From positions 18,860-82,859 of the forward strand of contig JARGSG010000137.1 in assembly GCA_030374805.1 (NCBI GenBank): 64,000 nt of DNA, in the 5' to 3' direction. Under the pieces are notes generated by a model, which saw only the letters and a program-made list of their open reading frames with translations, searched no databases and had not been told where the DNA came from. The DNA comes from Gracilaria gracilis. Lineage: Eukaryota > Rhodophyta > Florideophyceae > Gracilariales > Gracilariaceae. Positions 22,707 to 33,265 of this stretch are shown piece after piece (within the stretch, counting starts at the first letter, position 1; each line of letters opens with the position of its first letter). The position numbers and the translations under genes were made by a program.

Positions 22707-23368
22707 TCAGAAGGGATAGCACGTCTCTTCTTCTTTCTGATTATTTGTTTGTCCGCCCGAGACGACATGAAGCTTCTCTCTTAAGTCTCCTCTTTTTTTG
22801 GAGTTGGAAGCACAGTAGATTTGGTTGTGTTCAATTCCCTCTCTTTCCATTATCTTTATAATCTTGTCAACGTCCTCCGTGTCGCTATCGCTGCTCATGC
22901 TCGGTGGAGACGGTATGTCAAGAGCATCAGTTTCTCCCATTGATCTTTCTTCCTCCAAGAATGTCACAGATTTCATGGCGTTTTGGTACCTGTTTCTTCG
23001 ATGATGTCCACCCAACCCAGAATAGCGACGTCCATGGTTCAAGTCTTGTTTTACTGATTCTTCTTGAAGTAAGTATACGAAAGGAAGCGTCCAAGACTTT
23101 CACGTTGGCTCTTGCTCATGCTTTGCTGCACGCACTTCATTTCATTCGAATCGAGAGAAAGTCGCAGTAAGGACGAAGACGGTTCTGTATCCGGCCTTGC
23201 TTGGCAACGAAAGTATCTCTGGGCATGAGATTGTACTTGAAGCACCGACTTCGTCTTAACAACGTCAGCAATGCTTTCCCAATCACCCCGTCCGTACGCT
23301 TTGAGGCCAACTAGGAATCGAAAATGCTCCTTTGCATCCCATGTTCGCGAAAACCTGGTTGGAGACAT
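22707..23368 (-). CDS. SHAQKYF-type single-repeat MYB protein
   Basis: The likely start is the ATG at 23368 (MSPTRFSRTWDAKEHFRFLV); the longer frame upstream is a GC-rich low-complexity stretch. Residues ~8-60 form one MYB/SANT repeat (W, F, G-DWESIADVV, then KSVLQVQSHAQRYF). SHAQ[KR]YF marks the plant and algal 1R-MYB class that binds DNA. That frame stops at 23051. An adjacent frame (open across the junction and continuing 23042-22707: VTFLEEERSMGETDALDIPS, Ser/Asp-rich, ending ETCYPF) looks like the rest of the protein, so a frameshift or unrecognised splice lies near 23050. The repeat itself is intact, so a truncated factor could be made. A CGG-rich tract at 23400-23470 overlaps the presumed 5' leader. 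Confidence 0.7.
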
Positions 23369-23669
23369 TGGCTGAGAGGTATTAAAGCGTGTGTGCGGTA
23401 ATGAATGTACGGCGGCGGGTGAGCGGCGGCGGCGGGTGCGCGGCGGCGGCGGCGTGCGGTGGGCAAGGACGGTGAGGTAGCAGTGCGTAGCGGGGCGGCA
23501 GATGGTAGATAGTGCCGCGACGCGGAGCGGCAACGCAATCCATGATCGCCGTCGCGCTGCACGCGCCGTCGCGCCGACGACACAGCTGTAAAGTTATGTG
23601 TCTTTTACTTTGCACACTTTCCAGTGGCCAGAACATTCAAATTTCATTTACTCTTCGAAGGGTACGAAG

Positions 23670-23925
23670 CTATGCGATTGCAGAGTTGCGGTTCCAGTCC
23701 TCGCGTTCCAAACAGCACCGTTCCCTCTGCAAAGTGAGTCTGTTTGTTGAGCGATCTGGTGCGATGTATATGGCCTCCATTGGCAGCCTCATCTGTCTCC
23801 CTCGATACCGCCTCCTAGCACGAATGGGGTGAGGCACTCTCAAATAAGTACCATCACTTCTTTTATCCGCTTTTAATGCCCCAAACTTGATCAAATCATC
23901 AACGGTCATGTACCACCTAGAGCGT
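23670..23925 (-). pseudogene. Inverted fragment of a paralogue of the next gene
   Basis: On the minus strand 23925-23670 reads SRWYMTVDDLIKFGALKADK, then AIYIAPDRSTNRLTLQ, EREDWNRNSAIA. It aligns with STWYMTVKDLYSFGAVEQL, ATYIAAHGSGRLTLKEG, KCGWNWNSAMA of the plus-strand gene that follows. It is therefore a diverged paralogue fragment in opposite orientation, ending where the plus-strand gene begins (~23925). The two copies are well diverged (roughly half of residues), so this is not a recent inversion. Confidence 0.75.
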
Positions 23926-25479
23926 ACTCCACATGGCTCGTATGTTCCTTTCATGTACCAGGCGGCTGAGGACGATGGTACCCTGCCTCTTCGCACTAAG
24001 GTGGAGAGCACGCGCGACAGAGGTGTCATTACCAACGGCTATTTCGCCGATGCTGTGCGTACCTTGTTCAACGCCAACTTCACTGTCGCTGGTCTCCGCT
24101 CCACGTGTGTCCAGCCGCTGCTGTCGGACATGTTTGGATCCGAGCGCAAGACAGAGCTCAAGCTCGAATGTCTCTCCACGTGGTATATGACAGTCAAAGA
24201 TCTTTACAGCTTTGGTGCTGTGGAACAGCTCACCGAACACCTCGTTACCCATTTCAGGGTTCGAAGCCCAATTCTTTCTGCTGACCATAGCGGATGGGCA
24301 CACTGTTCGAAAACTCTGTCCACAGACGCCACATACATTGCTGCACACGGCTCAGGTCGGCTCACGTTGAAGGAAGGCCCTGAAAATCTGGAAAAGTGTG
24401 GATGGAACTGGAATTCTGCAATGGCGTGTTCAGAGAGCAAACACCCATCTCCCACCGAGAGGATAAACATTGTTCTGCATCCGAATGATGCATACCAGCT
24501 GCTCGTAGACATTCAAGAACAACATTATGCGAAGGACGACAGATATCAAGTGGATCAAACGATTGACATCGTGTTGCAAACACCCGTCTTGAGTGCAGCA
24601 ATACGCAGTGCCATCACTGTCAAAGGCGGAACTATCTACTTCAAGGGCACTCATTTCTACGCTGGAGGTCTGTCAGGACCGTCAAGGAGGGTGCAGCTGC
24701 GAGCTCGAGCAAGCGATGTGACCAGTATCGCCGATACCGCGAACGGCAACAATCCGACGCCCACGTTGAATCGCATCTTTGTCACGCATTACGACGGTGG
24801 CATTCGCGGCACCATGTTCAACTTTAGATGTGTCAAACCTGATGTCACCCCCGAACAATGGAGGCGCTTCAACGCGGTTGATGAGCGGGGCCGTTCTACG
24901 GTAGTAAAAATAAACCCCGTTGAGAGATGGCGCATTCTGGTGCTGCTTGTGTTTGGGACATTGGCGCTCGCGGCATATGCAACATCACGAACGTTGCACT
25001 CGGACGATAGTACGCACACGGTCATCAGCGACGTTATCGCGCTCTTGACGTTGACCTTCCTGACGTACAACGAACTGCGTGGAACAGGGGGAAGATTGAC
25101 GTTTACGGACTCGCTCCGTGGCTATGTGGACACCAGGAAGACATGGGCGAAGAAGCGACTGCCGCATGTGGACACTGTGGTCAAGATGGGCAAGAAAGAA
25201 ACTATTAAGCTACCGTTTTCAAAGAATGGGCTAGGGGCGGTTTCTGCCGAAGCCGATTTCGCTGGGTCGTACGAGTATAGTGGGGGCCTGGCGATGCGAA
25301 AGGCGAAGGACGCAAACTTGTACCTGTGCGAGGGCAATTTATGTGTAGATATGGAAACGTTGCGAGTTGCAGATACGCGAAGGTTTGGCGACGAGGTGGA
25401 ATGCTTCCATTGGCGCGGACTCCAGGATGAGCAAGTTTTGCGGTTATCTACCAACTCGAGTTGTAAGTTCATCGTGTAA
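23887..25479 (+). CDS. Orphan membrane protein, ~530 residues
   Basis: An intact intronless frame. The first ~16 codons overlap the inverted paralogue fragment, so the true start may be further in (Met at residue 8 or later) or lost. The N-terminal two thirds look soluble and extracellular-like (residues 1-340, many Asp/Gly/Thr; ITVKGGTIYFKGTHFYAGGL). Two hydrophobic segments follow: residues ~348-366 (WRILVLLVFGTLALAAYAT) and ~379-397 (VISDVIALLTLTFLTYNEL). A ~130-residue C-terminal domain closes the protein (SGGLAMRKAKDANLYLCEGN). There is no obvious N-terminal signal peptide. The presence of a second, diverged copy shows it belongs to a multi-copy family. I cannot name the family. Confidence 0.65.
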   Translation: MIKSSTVMYHLERTPHGSYVPFMYQAAEDDGTLPLRTKVESTRDRGVITNGYFADAVRTLFNANFTVAGLRSTCVQPLLSDMFGSERKTELKLECLSTWYMTVKDLYSFGAVEQLTEHLVTHFRVRSPILSADHSGWAHCSKTLSTDATYIAAHGSGRLTLKEGPENLEKCGWNWNSAMACSESKHPSPTERINIVLHPNDAYQLLVDIQEQHYAKDDRYQVDQTIDIVLQTPVLSAAIRSAITVKGGTIYFKGTHFYAGGLSGPSRRVQLRARASDVTSIADTANGNNPTPTLNRIFVTHYDGGIRGTMFNFRCVKPDVTPEQWRRFNAVDERGRSTVVKINPVERWRILVLLVFGTLALAAYATSRTLHSDDSTHTVISDVIALLTLTFLTYNELRGTGGRLTFTDSLRGYVDTRKTWAKKRLPHVDTVVKMGKKETIKLPFSKNGLGAVSAEADFAGSYEYSGGLAMRKAKDANLYLCEGNLCVDMETLRVADTRRFGDEVECFHWRGLQDEQVLRLSTNSSCKFIV

Positions 25480-25685
25480 CATTAGTTACAGATCAAGGTC
25501 TGGGCATATTGGCAATACCAGTACGCCCAGATCTGAAGCTGCGACGTTCAACGAGAGTACGAGTTCAGCATCACATATTGGGTAATACTGAAACAGCGAC
25601 AGAGCTGGGAGGCAGCGAAGAAGATGGAAGTGATAATGTACTCGAGGTGGACAGCTGGTGAATTGTTGACTCGAAAGAGAGGTAC

Positions 25686-26660
25686 ATGAAAGCCGGGACG
25701 CGGAGAAATCCTTGTCTTAATGCAAGCGTAGTGACAACAGCAGAAAGAAGGGCAGAGAAGAGGATGAGAAGTTTGCACGGCTACATGCTGTTTCGTACAG
25801 CACGTTTTCTTAGACGAACACATGTGCAGGAGTTCGGCAAACATGGCGTTCATTTAGGAGCCCAGCGCATCATATTGTCTCGGCGAGTGTTCGCCCCACG
25901 TTCAAAGCTTGAACAAGAGCTCTTATCTTTTCTTCAAAAGCGATTGGATACAAACCCGAAGAGAAATGGCCAGTTTGCAGAGGCAGATTTGTTGCCTCGC
26001 GTTAGCGTGGAGCGATTGGTTTCTGGAAAGGGGCTCGAGAACATCTACGAATTTCTTCGGGAGAAGTATCCAGATCAAGTGAATGAGGCTTTCGATCGAG
26101 AATATCAGACGTCGACAGAGAAAGGGCGTTTGATCGGTGCCGAGAAGTACAACTATCACCTTTTCATGCGTGCGCTACAGATTATGTTCGCTGTATACGG
26201 TGGGGAAGTCGGGAACGTGGCGCTGAAGTATCTACCATATGGCGGTATATATGTTGCAGGTGGCATTGCGCCGAAGAACATTGAGTTCATTACCAGTCGT
26301 GATTCGGAGTTTATCATGCGCTTTGAAGATAAGGGAAGAATGAGTAGCCTGATGCCAGAGTTTCCTTTGTATGTCGTGATGAAGGAAGATCTGGGCCTTC
26401 GGGGAGCACACAATCTAGCATCACAGAATGCTGCAAAGCTTGTTTCCGGGAAAGAAGGCATGAATGAGGATTTTGTAGTAGCGGAAGTTGCTGCAAGCAA
26501 ACTGTCGCGCGAGTCAAGTCTCTCCATGTCACAGGCCGTGCGCGAAGCTATTTCTTTATACCCGCTGACGTACGCGACGGTGACGAGCATGACAGCTGCA
26601 CTAACTGCGTCGGCGTGCGTTGGTGTACTTCAGATTTTGCGAAAGATGAAACGGCTGTAG
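25686..26660 (+). pseudogene. Glucokinase (bacterial type), N-terminal half missing
   Basis: From about residue 68 (VFAPRSKLEQELLSFLQKRL) the frame matches the C-terminal half of bacterial-type glucokinase: RVSVERLVSGKGLENIYEFL (~105), FAVYGGEVGNVALKYLPYGG with VAGGIAPKN (~191), and FEDKGRMSSLMPEFPLYVVM with EDLGLRGA. The N-terminal half with the ATP-binding DxGGTN motif, glucose-contact residues and catalytic Asp is absent. The ~67 residues in its place resemble nothing, so the product could not phosphorylate glucose. After the usual family end (GLRGA) there are ~80 extra residues ending in a hydrophobic segment (YATVTSMTAALTASACVGVL), a possible tail anchor. Open and undamaged within itself, but 5'-truncated. 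Confidence 0.75.
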
Positions 26661-27013
26661 TGATCGCTGTGACGAATGCAGACAGAGTGATGTTCCACAA
26701 TGGAATGTGGATGACAAGCTACTCAACTGTACTTTTTCCAGTATCAAAGTGATATAACAATCGGTTTCATCTAGGGAGACAAGCACAGCAACTGACCGCG
26801 AGAACTGCAGGCCAGGTATCTTAGACCAGGTCTTCAGACGTGTCGTAGGCATTGTTCCGTCTCCAGTAAAATGGTCAAGAAGTCGCACAAATCAGTGGTA
26901 TAAAGTATGCGAGCTACGAAGGTAGAACTGCGCCAGGCTTGGGCCGGATTACGTTATGCAACGTTGTGTCAATGAGCAGTTCCCCAGATGGCCAATATTT
27001 TCTGATATCAGTT

Positions 27014-28545
27014 CTATTGCAAGTCCATTTGCTGGGACTTCGTCCATGCAGCAACTTTGGGCTTGTGATCCGTGTGCAGCATCTTCAACGCGAAATAGCC
27101 AGCGACTCGCAGCACAATCATCCACACAGTTAGAACCACCACGTTTCCTCCGATAGACAATGAATCATTTAACTGTGCGCCTCGGACAACGTCGTGTCCA
27201 AGAATAGGAGAACGCAACCCATTGCTTGAGTACACGGTACTCGCCCTTTCCTCAACGCAAATGAATTTTCTTGGAGGCAACACATCTATTCTGACCATAG
27301 CCTCATATGTATCCTAAACGATCGGTTATGAGTCAGAAGACGCTTGGAGTTAGCACATGGAAACACATGGATGCCGCGACAAAACTAGTATCGCATACCT
27401 TAATAAAGCTTTGATACTGAAATGGTTTGACGAAGGCTGGTGTGTTGTTTGGGTCATTATAGTACCCAGATGCGAGGATGGAGCTGAGGATCCTTAAGGT
27501 GCCCAGTACTTGAGCCTGTTTGATTTCCACGAACAAAGACGACACCAATAAAGCCACGCTCTGTCTGGCAATCACGTTGAGAATGAGAACAATCGTGTAA
27601 AGCAAGAATGGATGAAACTTGGGGTGGATGCGATGGTGAATCTGGGGTTGCTACTGGTGAATGGGGCGGATGGGGTGGGGGCGGGTTGATTTCCACGAAC
27701 AAAGACGACACCAATAAAGCCAAGCTCTGTCCGACAATCACGTTGAGAATGAGAGCAATCGTGTAAAGCAAGAATGCGTGAAATTTGGGGCTCAAGCCGA
27801 TAGCCCAGTGCGTAACTAAGGCGAAAAACATAGGTGCCAACATATCTACTGGAGTCTCCATCTGCCACCAGAACGAACGCATGGGGAACATGGTTAGTAC
27901 AAATGACGCCACAGAGAGGCTAGAAGCAAGATTGTTTGTTGGAGTGAAGAGGCGTACCATGGACTTTGCAAAATTGTAGGCACTTTGGCGATACGCACCA
28001 GACGCACGATCTTTGTTAAGAACATGTTTTTCAGTTGGGAAAGAAAACAGTGTCTTGAATGTGGAGGAGAACGCGAAATATATACCCATGAAGGACAAGG
28101 TCCCCAAACGATCTTCAATCGTTGCCTTTATGGGTTTCATTTGGAACCAAAAGAGCAAGGTAACGATGCTGAAAGCAGTAACATGAATGAAATACAGAGG
28201 CTGAATCACAGTTCCTCGCTTCAGGCGAATAGCTCGAACAGCAAAAACTCTAACCTGTGAGAACCAATCCGTCCGATACTTGCTTGCACGCAAGTATTTG
28301 CCGTATGCGGGAACCTGTGGCGGGCAGGCAGAGGCGCGCGCGTTGTGGTTGGCCGCGGCGGAGGCGGAAAGTCTCTGCGTGCGGACATTCGGCGAGATTT
28401 TTGAGTGAGCGGCCAGCTTGGCGGGTGCTGATGTCAATCGATCATCGACTACATTCTCATGCTTCGCTTCATTGTGTTCGTTCGTTCGTTTCGTTCCCCT
28501 TGCCTCTACATGGAGGTAACCTCGCGATGATACCGTTATCACCAT
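27014..28545 (-). pseudogene. ABCG-type transporter membrane domain, with one intron and an internal duplication
   Basis: The 28545 frame contains the ABC2 membrane domain of ABCG half-transporters: WFSQVRVFAVRAIRLKRG, LLFWFQMKP, EDRLGTLSFMGIYFAFSSTF, then FPTEKHVLNKDRASGAYRQS. The downstream part (27605-27399) has LASGYYNDPNNTPAFVKPFQ and ends QSFIK. An intron at 27398-27314 has GT (GTATGC) and AG ends, 85 bp, phase 0. The last exon (27313-27014, DTYEAMVRIDV to LRVAGYFALKML) contains the final helix. The nucleotide-binding domain that precedes the membrane domain in ABCG proteins is missing; the N-terminal ~85 residues are unrelated. A ~95-bp segment encoding LLYTIxLILNV..LFVEI is present twice (27518-27610 and 27684-27780) with ~70 bp of extra sequence between, which breaks the frame. 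Confidence 0.8.
27314..27398 (-). other. Spliceosomal intron (85 bp)
   Basis: The donor AAG|GTATGC follows codons for QSFIK; the acceptor TTTAG|GATACA restores the frame with DTYEAM. Removing it joins two recognisable ABCG segments in phase 0. It is the only intron in the window that I can place with confidence. Confidence 0.75.
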
Positions 28546-29684
28546 TGTGGGTAGCGCGTCCCGAGTCAGCTTTGCTACGGCGCTGCATCACGTTTTGCGA
28601 GCTCGTGGCGTGGTGAGTCAGGACCACCCTTACGCGGTTACCTTCTTTGCTGCTTCGTCACGTCCGCTTCCGCACATCGCTTTCGTTGAGCGGCAACTTG
28701 TCGTCGAGATGTCATGGGCAACTTGAGAACTCCATCCCGCCAAGGGAGAGTCAGCGCTCTGCGAGCCATAGAGAAGTGCTGGCCGTCCGGGCTGTGATCT
28801 GGAACAGAATAGCACATGGGAGAAGAACAGCAGGACATCCAGCCACGTGTGAGCGCTCTCAACCACCCGATCCAATGCCACTGCAGCTCGCAATCACATC
28901 CGCGTGCCCGCTTTGCTCGTAATAGAATCAGAGACAACAGAATTTAAAACGCTCTGGCGTTGCATTTCATTACTTGTGTGTACAAGTGAGAGCAACGGTG
29001 CCGGAAAGATTCGCGGGAGGTGCGAAGGAAGCAGGGGAACGGATTAACAACGTCAAACGGATGACACGCGAATGACGTGCTCATACGAAAAACAGTTTGG
29101 AAGACTTGCCGTTTGAAGCGCTTCGTTGAGCAAAGGTTGACAACGTAGAAAAGCGGGTGTTGAGGTGGAACAAGGCTTCGCTCGAGACTTGCGCGTTACG
29201 AAAAGCTGATTGTCGAATGCATACATTTGGGGAGTGCGAGAGCGAGACGTTGGGCAAGTCCCGAATGGGTGATTGCTCGTTGAAGAAGTGCGCACTTGGC
29301 ACGGGGGTGGGAGTCGCGTCACCGCCCGAGATCAGGTCTGCAGTATTTGGGAAGAGAAGCGAGAAAGGCATGAAGCGCCACTCGCTATTGACACAAGTCA
29401 GAAGTGGGAGTGGCTACCGACAAAACCGCTGTGGAAGAAAGCGGCGGTTTGCATCCTGCCACACGTGTGTCGTTGAATTTAGCAAAATAAAGCGCTCCAC
29501 GCATACAGTATGCATATGCAACCAACGTCACCCACAACTCTACCCTTTGTACCTGCCATCAAGAACGTCCTGGTTTTTGTCCGTGCAACCTTCAAGCGAT
29601 CGATACACATGCGCGCGCTCCTTCTTGCCCAAAGCAGCCGTCCTTCACGCACACTTGCTGCAGAGCGCACTCAGACATGATATC
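28546..29684. other. No gene recognised
   Basis: Short frames on both strands. A TTCG microsatellite tail lies at 28474-28490. A 271-codon plus-strand frame beginning at 29157 is convincing only after 29685 (see the next entry). Confidence 0.4.
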
Positions 29685-30377
29685 ATGGTCGCTACGCGCA
29701 TTCTTGACGAGGAATTGCGAGGCGGTGAGCCGGCGAGGCTATTGGAGCAGCGCTGCCTCGTCTCCCTACGGGAAGCAGAAGAACGCGTCAAAGAGCTTAT
29801 TGCAACAGCCCCACAATTCATTGCAGATTCGAAAGCTAGGCATGAAACCCTTCTCACCAACGCAGCGGAGATTAACACTATGATTGAGATGCTCGGCGAC
29901 TCCCTTGACGAAGTGACACAGAGAACCCAACAAATGAACGAGCGATCCCATTTGTACACCAAGAAGAAGTAAGTTTTGGATCTTCTATCCATAGAACTCG
30001 TCCCGTTCTTCACAGTAGCTCAGGCGCTTGAAGTTTCTGATCGCGTTGCGGATGCCTCTTTCCCACAACTTCAGCAAGCTATTTCTCAGTTGCAAGATAC
30101 TGCGCACATCGCATCGGATTCCACATATCCTCAATTAACTCGAATGGTGAGCGAACTTCATGACAGAGCGGATGAAGCAACTGCTTTGATGAAAGCTCGG
30201 TACATGGACACTTTTGAGATTCGCCAGAATTCCATTATGGCTCGCCGCCGCACTCACTCAAACATGAACTCAATTCCGTTGACGATTCGTCGACTGCCGA
30301 GAGTAGTATTTCCCGGTGGGGCGCTCAGTCATGGCGCACGCGTGAGCGATCTGTGGCACTTCCATGCCGTGCGTTGA
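29685..30377 (+). pseudogene. Coiled-coil protein gene interrupted by one stop
   Basis: From the ATG at 29685 (MVATRILDEELRGGEPARLL) the frame encodes amphipathic helices (REAEERVKELIATAP, MIEMLGDSLDEVTQRTQQMN) up to a TAA at 29970-29972. The same frame then continues with equally protein-like sequence (QALEVSDRVADASFPQLQQA, MVSELHDRADEATALMKARY) to about 30290. GTAAGT, a perfect donor consensus, sits exactly at the stop (29969), but no AG downstream restores the frame, so I cannot make an intron work. It may be a subunit of a cytosolic or vesicle-tethering complex; no family recognised. Confidence 0.45.
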
Positions 30378-32960
30378 ATCATCTGTCCTTCGTTACCGCG
30401 TTGGGGCATATGCCCTCATCTCTCGGTGGTGACTGCCTCCTCGTTGCGTGGCCTTCCCTCCCTCCGCCGTACCGACGCCCTCCTGCCACGCCCTCCTGCT
30501 CTGTCATGCCTGCTCGTGAATACCCACTGCCGTGGCAAAACGCTCCCACCATCGTGCGTGTTCGTGACTTGTGGCGCGCCGCAGTTGTTGCCGGGCCTGT
30601 TGTCCCCTCGCGCGGCGGGGTGCTCTCATCTTCAACGTTTCGTACTTCTGCCACACTGGGATACCATATCTGCGTACGGTGCACCCGCCGCTTCTCCTAA
30701 TTCCTCGCGCCTGTTGCCGTGCGTCCAGAGTCGGGGTGAGGGGTGTGCTTTGCAGCGGCGAGTTTACCGCTAGGGCCTGCATGCCATGCCTGCCGTCTGC
30801 TGGTGGCGTTGTGGCCGAGGCTGCGTCCGCGTTCTTCGTCGTGAGGGGGTAGCAGCGTACTTGTGCGTTGACATGGGGGGGGTGGTCGTGTGCTCGATTC
30901 GTGTCGCTTTCTCCGTGCGCCACTGCGAGGGCAGCAGAGTGAGCCAGCGTCGCGCATACCGCACGTAGTCGTTCCAGCCGTCATCATCTCGGTGCCCACG
31001 GTCGTTCGGTCGTTACGCCCTTCCTTCATTGAACGTAGTGATGTTGGTGCTGTTGGCGCGGGAATGGTCGTGCGGCGTACATCGAGTGCGCGGTGAGGAA
31101 GCACTCCACCTCCTGTCATGAGCCCGTGGACATGTGCGCGTAGGTGAGGCTGCGCTTGTAGGAGAGGTGATCAATGTTGCCTGTCTTCGTCCGTCACAGT
31201 CGTACGCGTTGCGCATGTCGCTTCGCGCATCGGTGTCCCGCTTCTTCGCTCGCTCATCGGTGTCGATCGTGCCAGGCCTCGGGCAGACGTGGGCTGCATG
31301 CGGTGTCGTGAGTGCTGCTGGGGAGGTGGAGGGCAGGTCAGTATGGTGTGGCGTTAGCGCAGGGCTGTGGTGGCGCCGGTTTGCTATCCCCGCGGACTGC
31401 GGGAATCCATCTCGCTGTCGTGCAGTGTCAATGTGCCGCAATGTCCTCGTTGAGTCTTGAGTCGTTGGGTCTTCTAGCATCGCCATGGGGTGGGATGCGA
31501 CGTCGCAAACTCTCGGTGGTGTCGTGGGGCGAAGCGGTGGGAGCGTTAGTTGCCAGTCGTGGTGAGGCATTAGGTGTGTCGCTCGAGGTCCGCGCTTTGT
31601 CGTGGTGGCGCTTACCGCAGCTTCCAGTTCGTGTTGCGTCCTCAGGACCATCTTGCTTTCCCGCGACAGGTGCGCATGCCTGAGATGGCCTCGTACTCTG
31701 CTCGTGTGCCGTCGCTGCGTTCGCTGTGTTCGCTCGAGCGTCGCGCTGTGCACGGCGGCCATGTGAGGCTCGATCGCAGGTGCCAGGAGCGTCATGCGGC
31801 AGTGACGCCGAGTTCCATGTAGGGTTGGTGGCGTTGGCATCTAGGTTCCGCCCTGCGCGTGCTGGCTCAGGGTGTGGCGTGAAAGTCTCGTTGACTGCGC
31901 TTCGTTGTGCTGTGCATTGCCCAGCAGCATACTGTGCCGCGCGTGCCGTGCTGTCAGTGCCTCTGAAACGCACCCAAATTTGAAACGGTTGGCTCTGCGG
32001 CGCTTCCTGCGCCGCTCCCTGTCCTGGCCCCTGCGCGTCGTCAGGCCAGGTCACGTGCAGTCTGCGTATGGTGTTTAGGGCTTCCGGCGCAGCCATGGCG
32101 CCAAGTTGTCCGTTTGTGGCCTCTCCTGCGTGCCGTGGTGGTCTGTTGAGCCCACGTAAGACGTGGGGACTGCATGTTGCCGCCTCGTCATCACGATCAC
32201 TTTTGCGTCGGCCAGCATGACTGTAAGGCGTGATGTGGCGGTTCGCGCTGTTCTGATTGGCACACTCGCCGTGTGCATCCGCCTCCCCGTGCATATGCGT
32301 GCTCCGTGGTGATTCTGTGCTTTGCATTAGTCGCACTGGGGCCGTCGGCTTCGCAGGAGGATCCCCGTTCCGACGCACGTCGGCCACGCCGTCCTGTCGC
32401 TCTCGCCGCTTATATGTTCCGTCGTTGCTCGCGCCGTTGGCAGGCGCCGCTGCCCCTTCTTCCTCATATCGCTTCCCGCCATCCTCCGAGCGCTATGCGC
32501 ATCTCGTTCATTCTTCCATCCACCGGTGCGACCCTCGCCTGAAGTTCCGGCTGCCTGTGCGCGTTGCGGGTCCCTCGTTGTTGTTCCTTGCTCGTAGGCG
32601 CGTGCGTTACTGTTCATCGTCGCTGTTGCGTTGGTCGTTCATGGCCTCACAACTCTCTCGTTGCGTAGCGTCTCACTCGTGTTGTGCGGCTTCTAACTCC
32701 TGACCTGCGCTGTGGCAGTGGCAGTGGTGCGTCTATAGGGTCTTGTGGGGAGTCATCCGTCTCGTTCTGCGTAGCTCGTGCACTGTTCTGCTGCTGCATC
32801 AGTCTACGCAGCTCGACTTCTCTGTCTCTGTTCGCCTGCGTAAAGGCCTCGGGGAACCGCCTCTAGATGTCCTCCGAAGCCTGTGCATACCAGTCGTGCG
32901 CTGCGCGCGCTGGCGTGTCCGCGTTGCGCGTGTGGCGGTAGTGGCAAGCGTGGATATTGC
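30360..32960. other. Strand-asymmetric, A-poor island
   Basis: For ~2.6 kb the plus strand is strikingly poor in A (single lines contain 3-8 A in 60 bases, e.g. 31201-31260 and 32401-32460) and rich in T, G and C. Because stop codons read on the minus strand need T, long minus-strand frames arise by composition alone (32387-31428, 319 codons; 31840-31013, 275 codons). Their products are Ala/Thr/Arg/His-rich without any domain, so I do not call them genes. Edges are fairly sharp near 30360 and 32960. Confidence 0.6.
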
Positions 32961-33265
32961 GTACCTTGTTCGCATGGCTTTAAAGAGGATTAGAACTAAA
33001 CTCGCCGAATGGAAAACTTCGTTACGGAAAGAGTTTTGAAGTTTAGCCGTCAGTTTTGTGGCAGAACGCGAGTATGAGTTCGTGTCGCAGCCGCCATTCT
33101 TCAGAAAAACTATGTCGACTTGATATAATCGGAATCTCAGCTGGGGACTTGTGTGTACGGCCGTTTATTCAACTCATCACACCAATTGAGGCAATGCCGA
33201 TGATAGAGCAATTCAACGGCCTTTACTTTCAAACTTGCTTTTTGCTTCAACTATCTAACCTACTT
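32961..33265. other. Non-coding
   Basis: AT-richer sequence between the A-poor island and the next frame; nothing recognised. Confidence 0.4.

Noticed and set aside
28257..28616. 119-codon frame with TTCG repeats
   Set aside because: Antisense to the N-terminal part of the ABCG frame and includes microsatellite sequence.
29969..30023. Intron at GTAAGT in the coiled-coil gene
   Set aside because: Each nearby AG either leaves a stop or shifts the following exon out of its protein-like frame.
31013..32387. Long minus-strand frames (275 and 319 codons) in the A-poor island
   Set aside because: They follow from the lack of T on that strand; the products are low-complexity Ala/Thr/His/Arg sequences with no domain.
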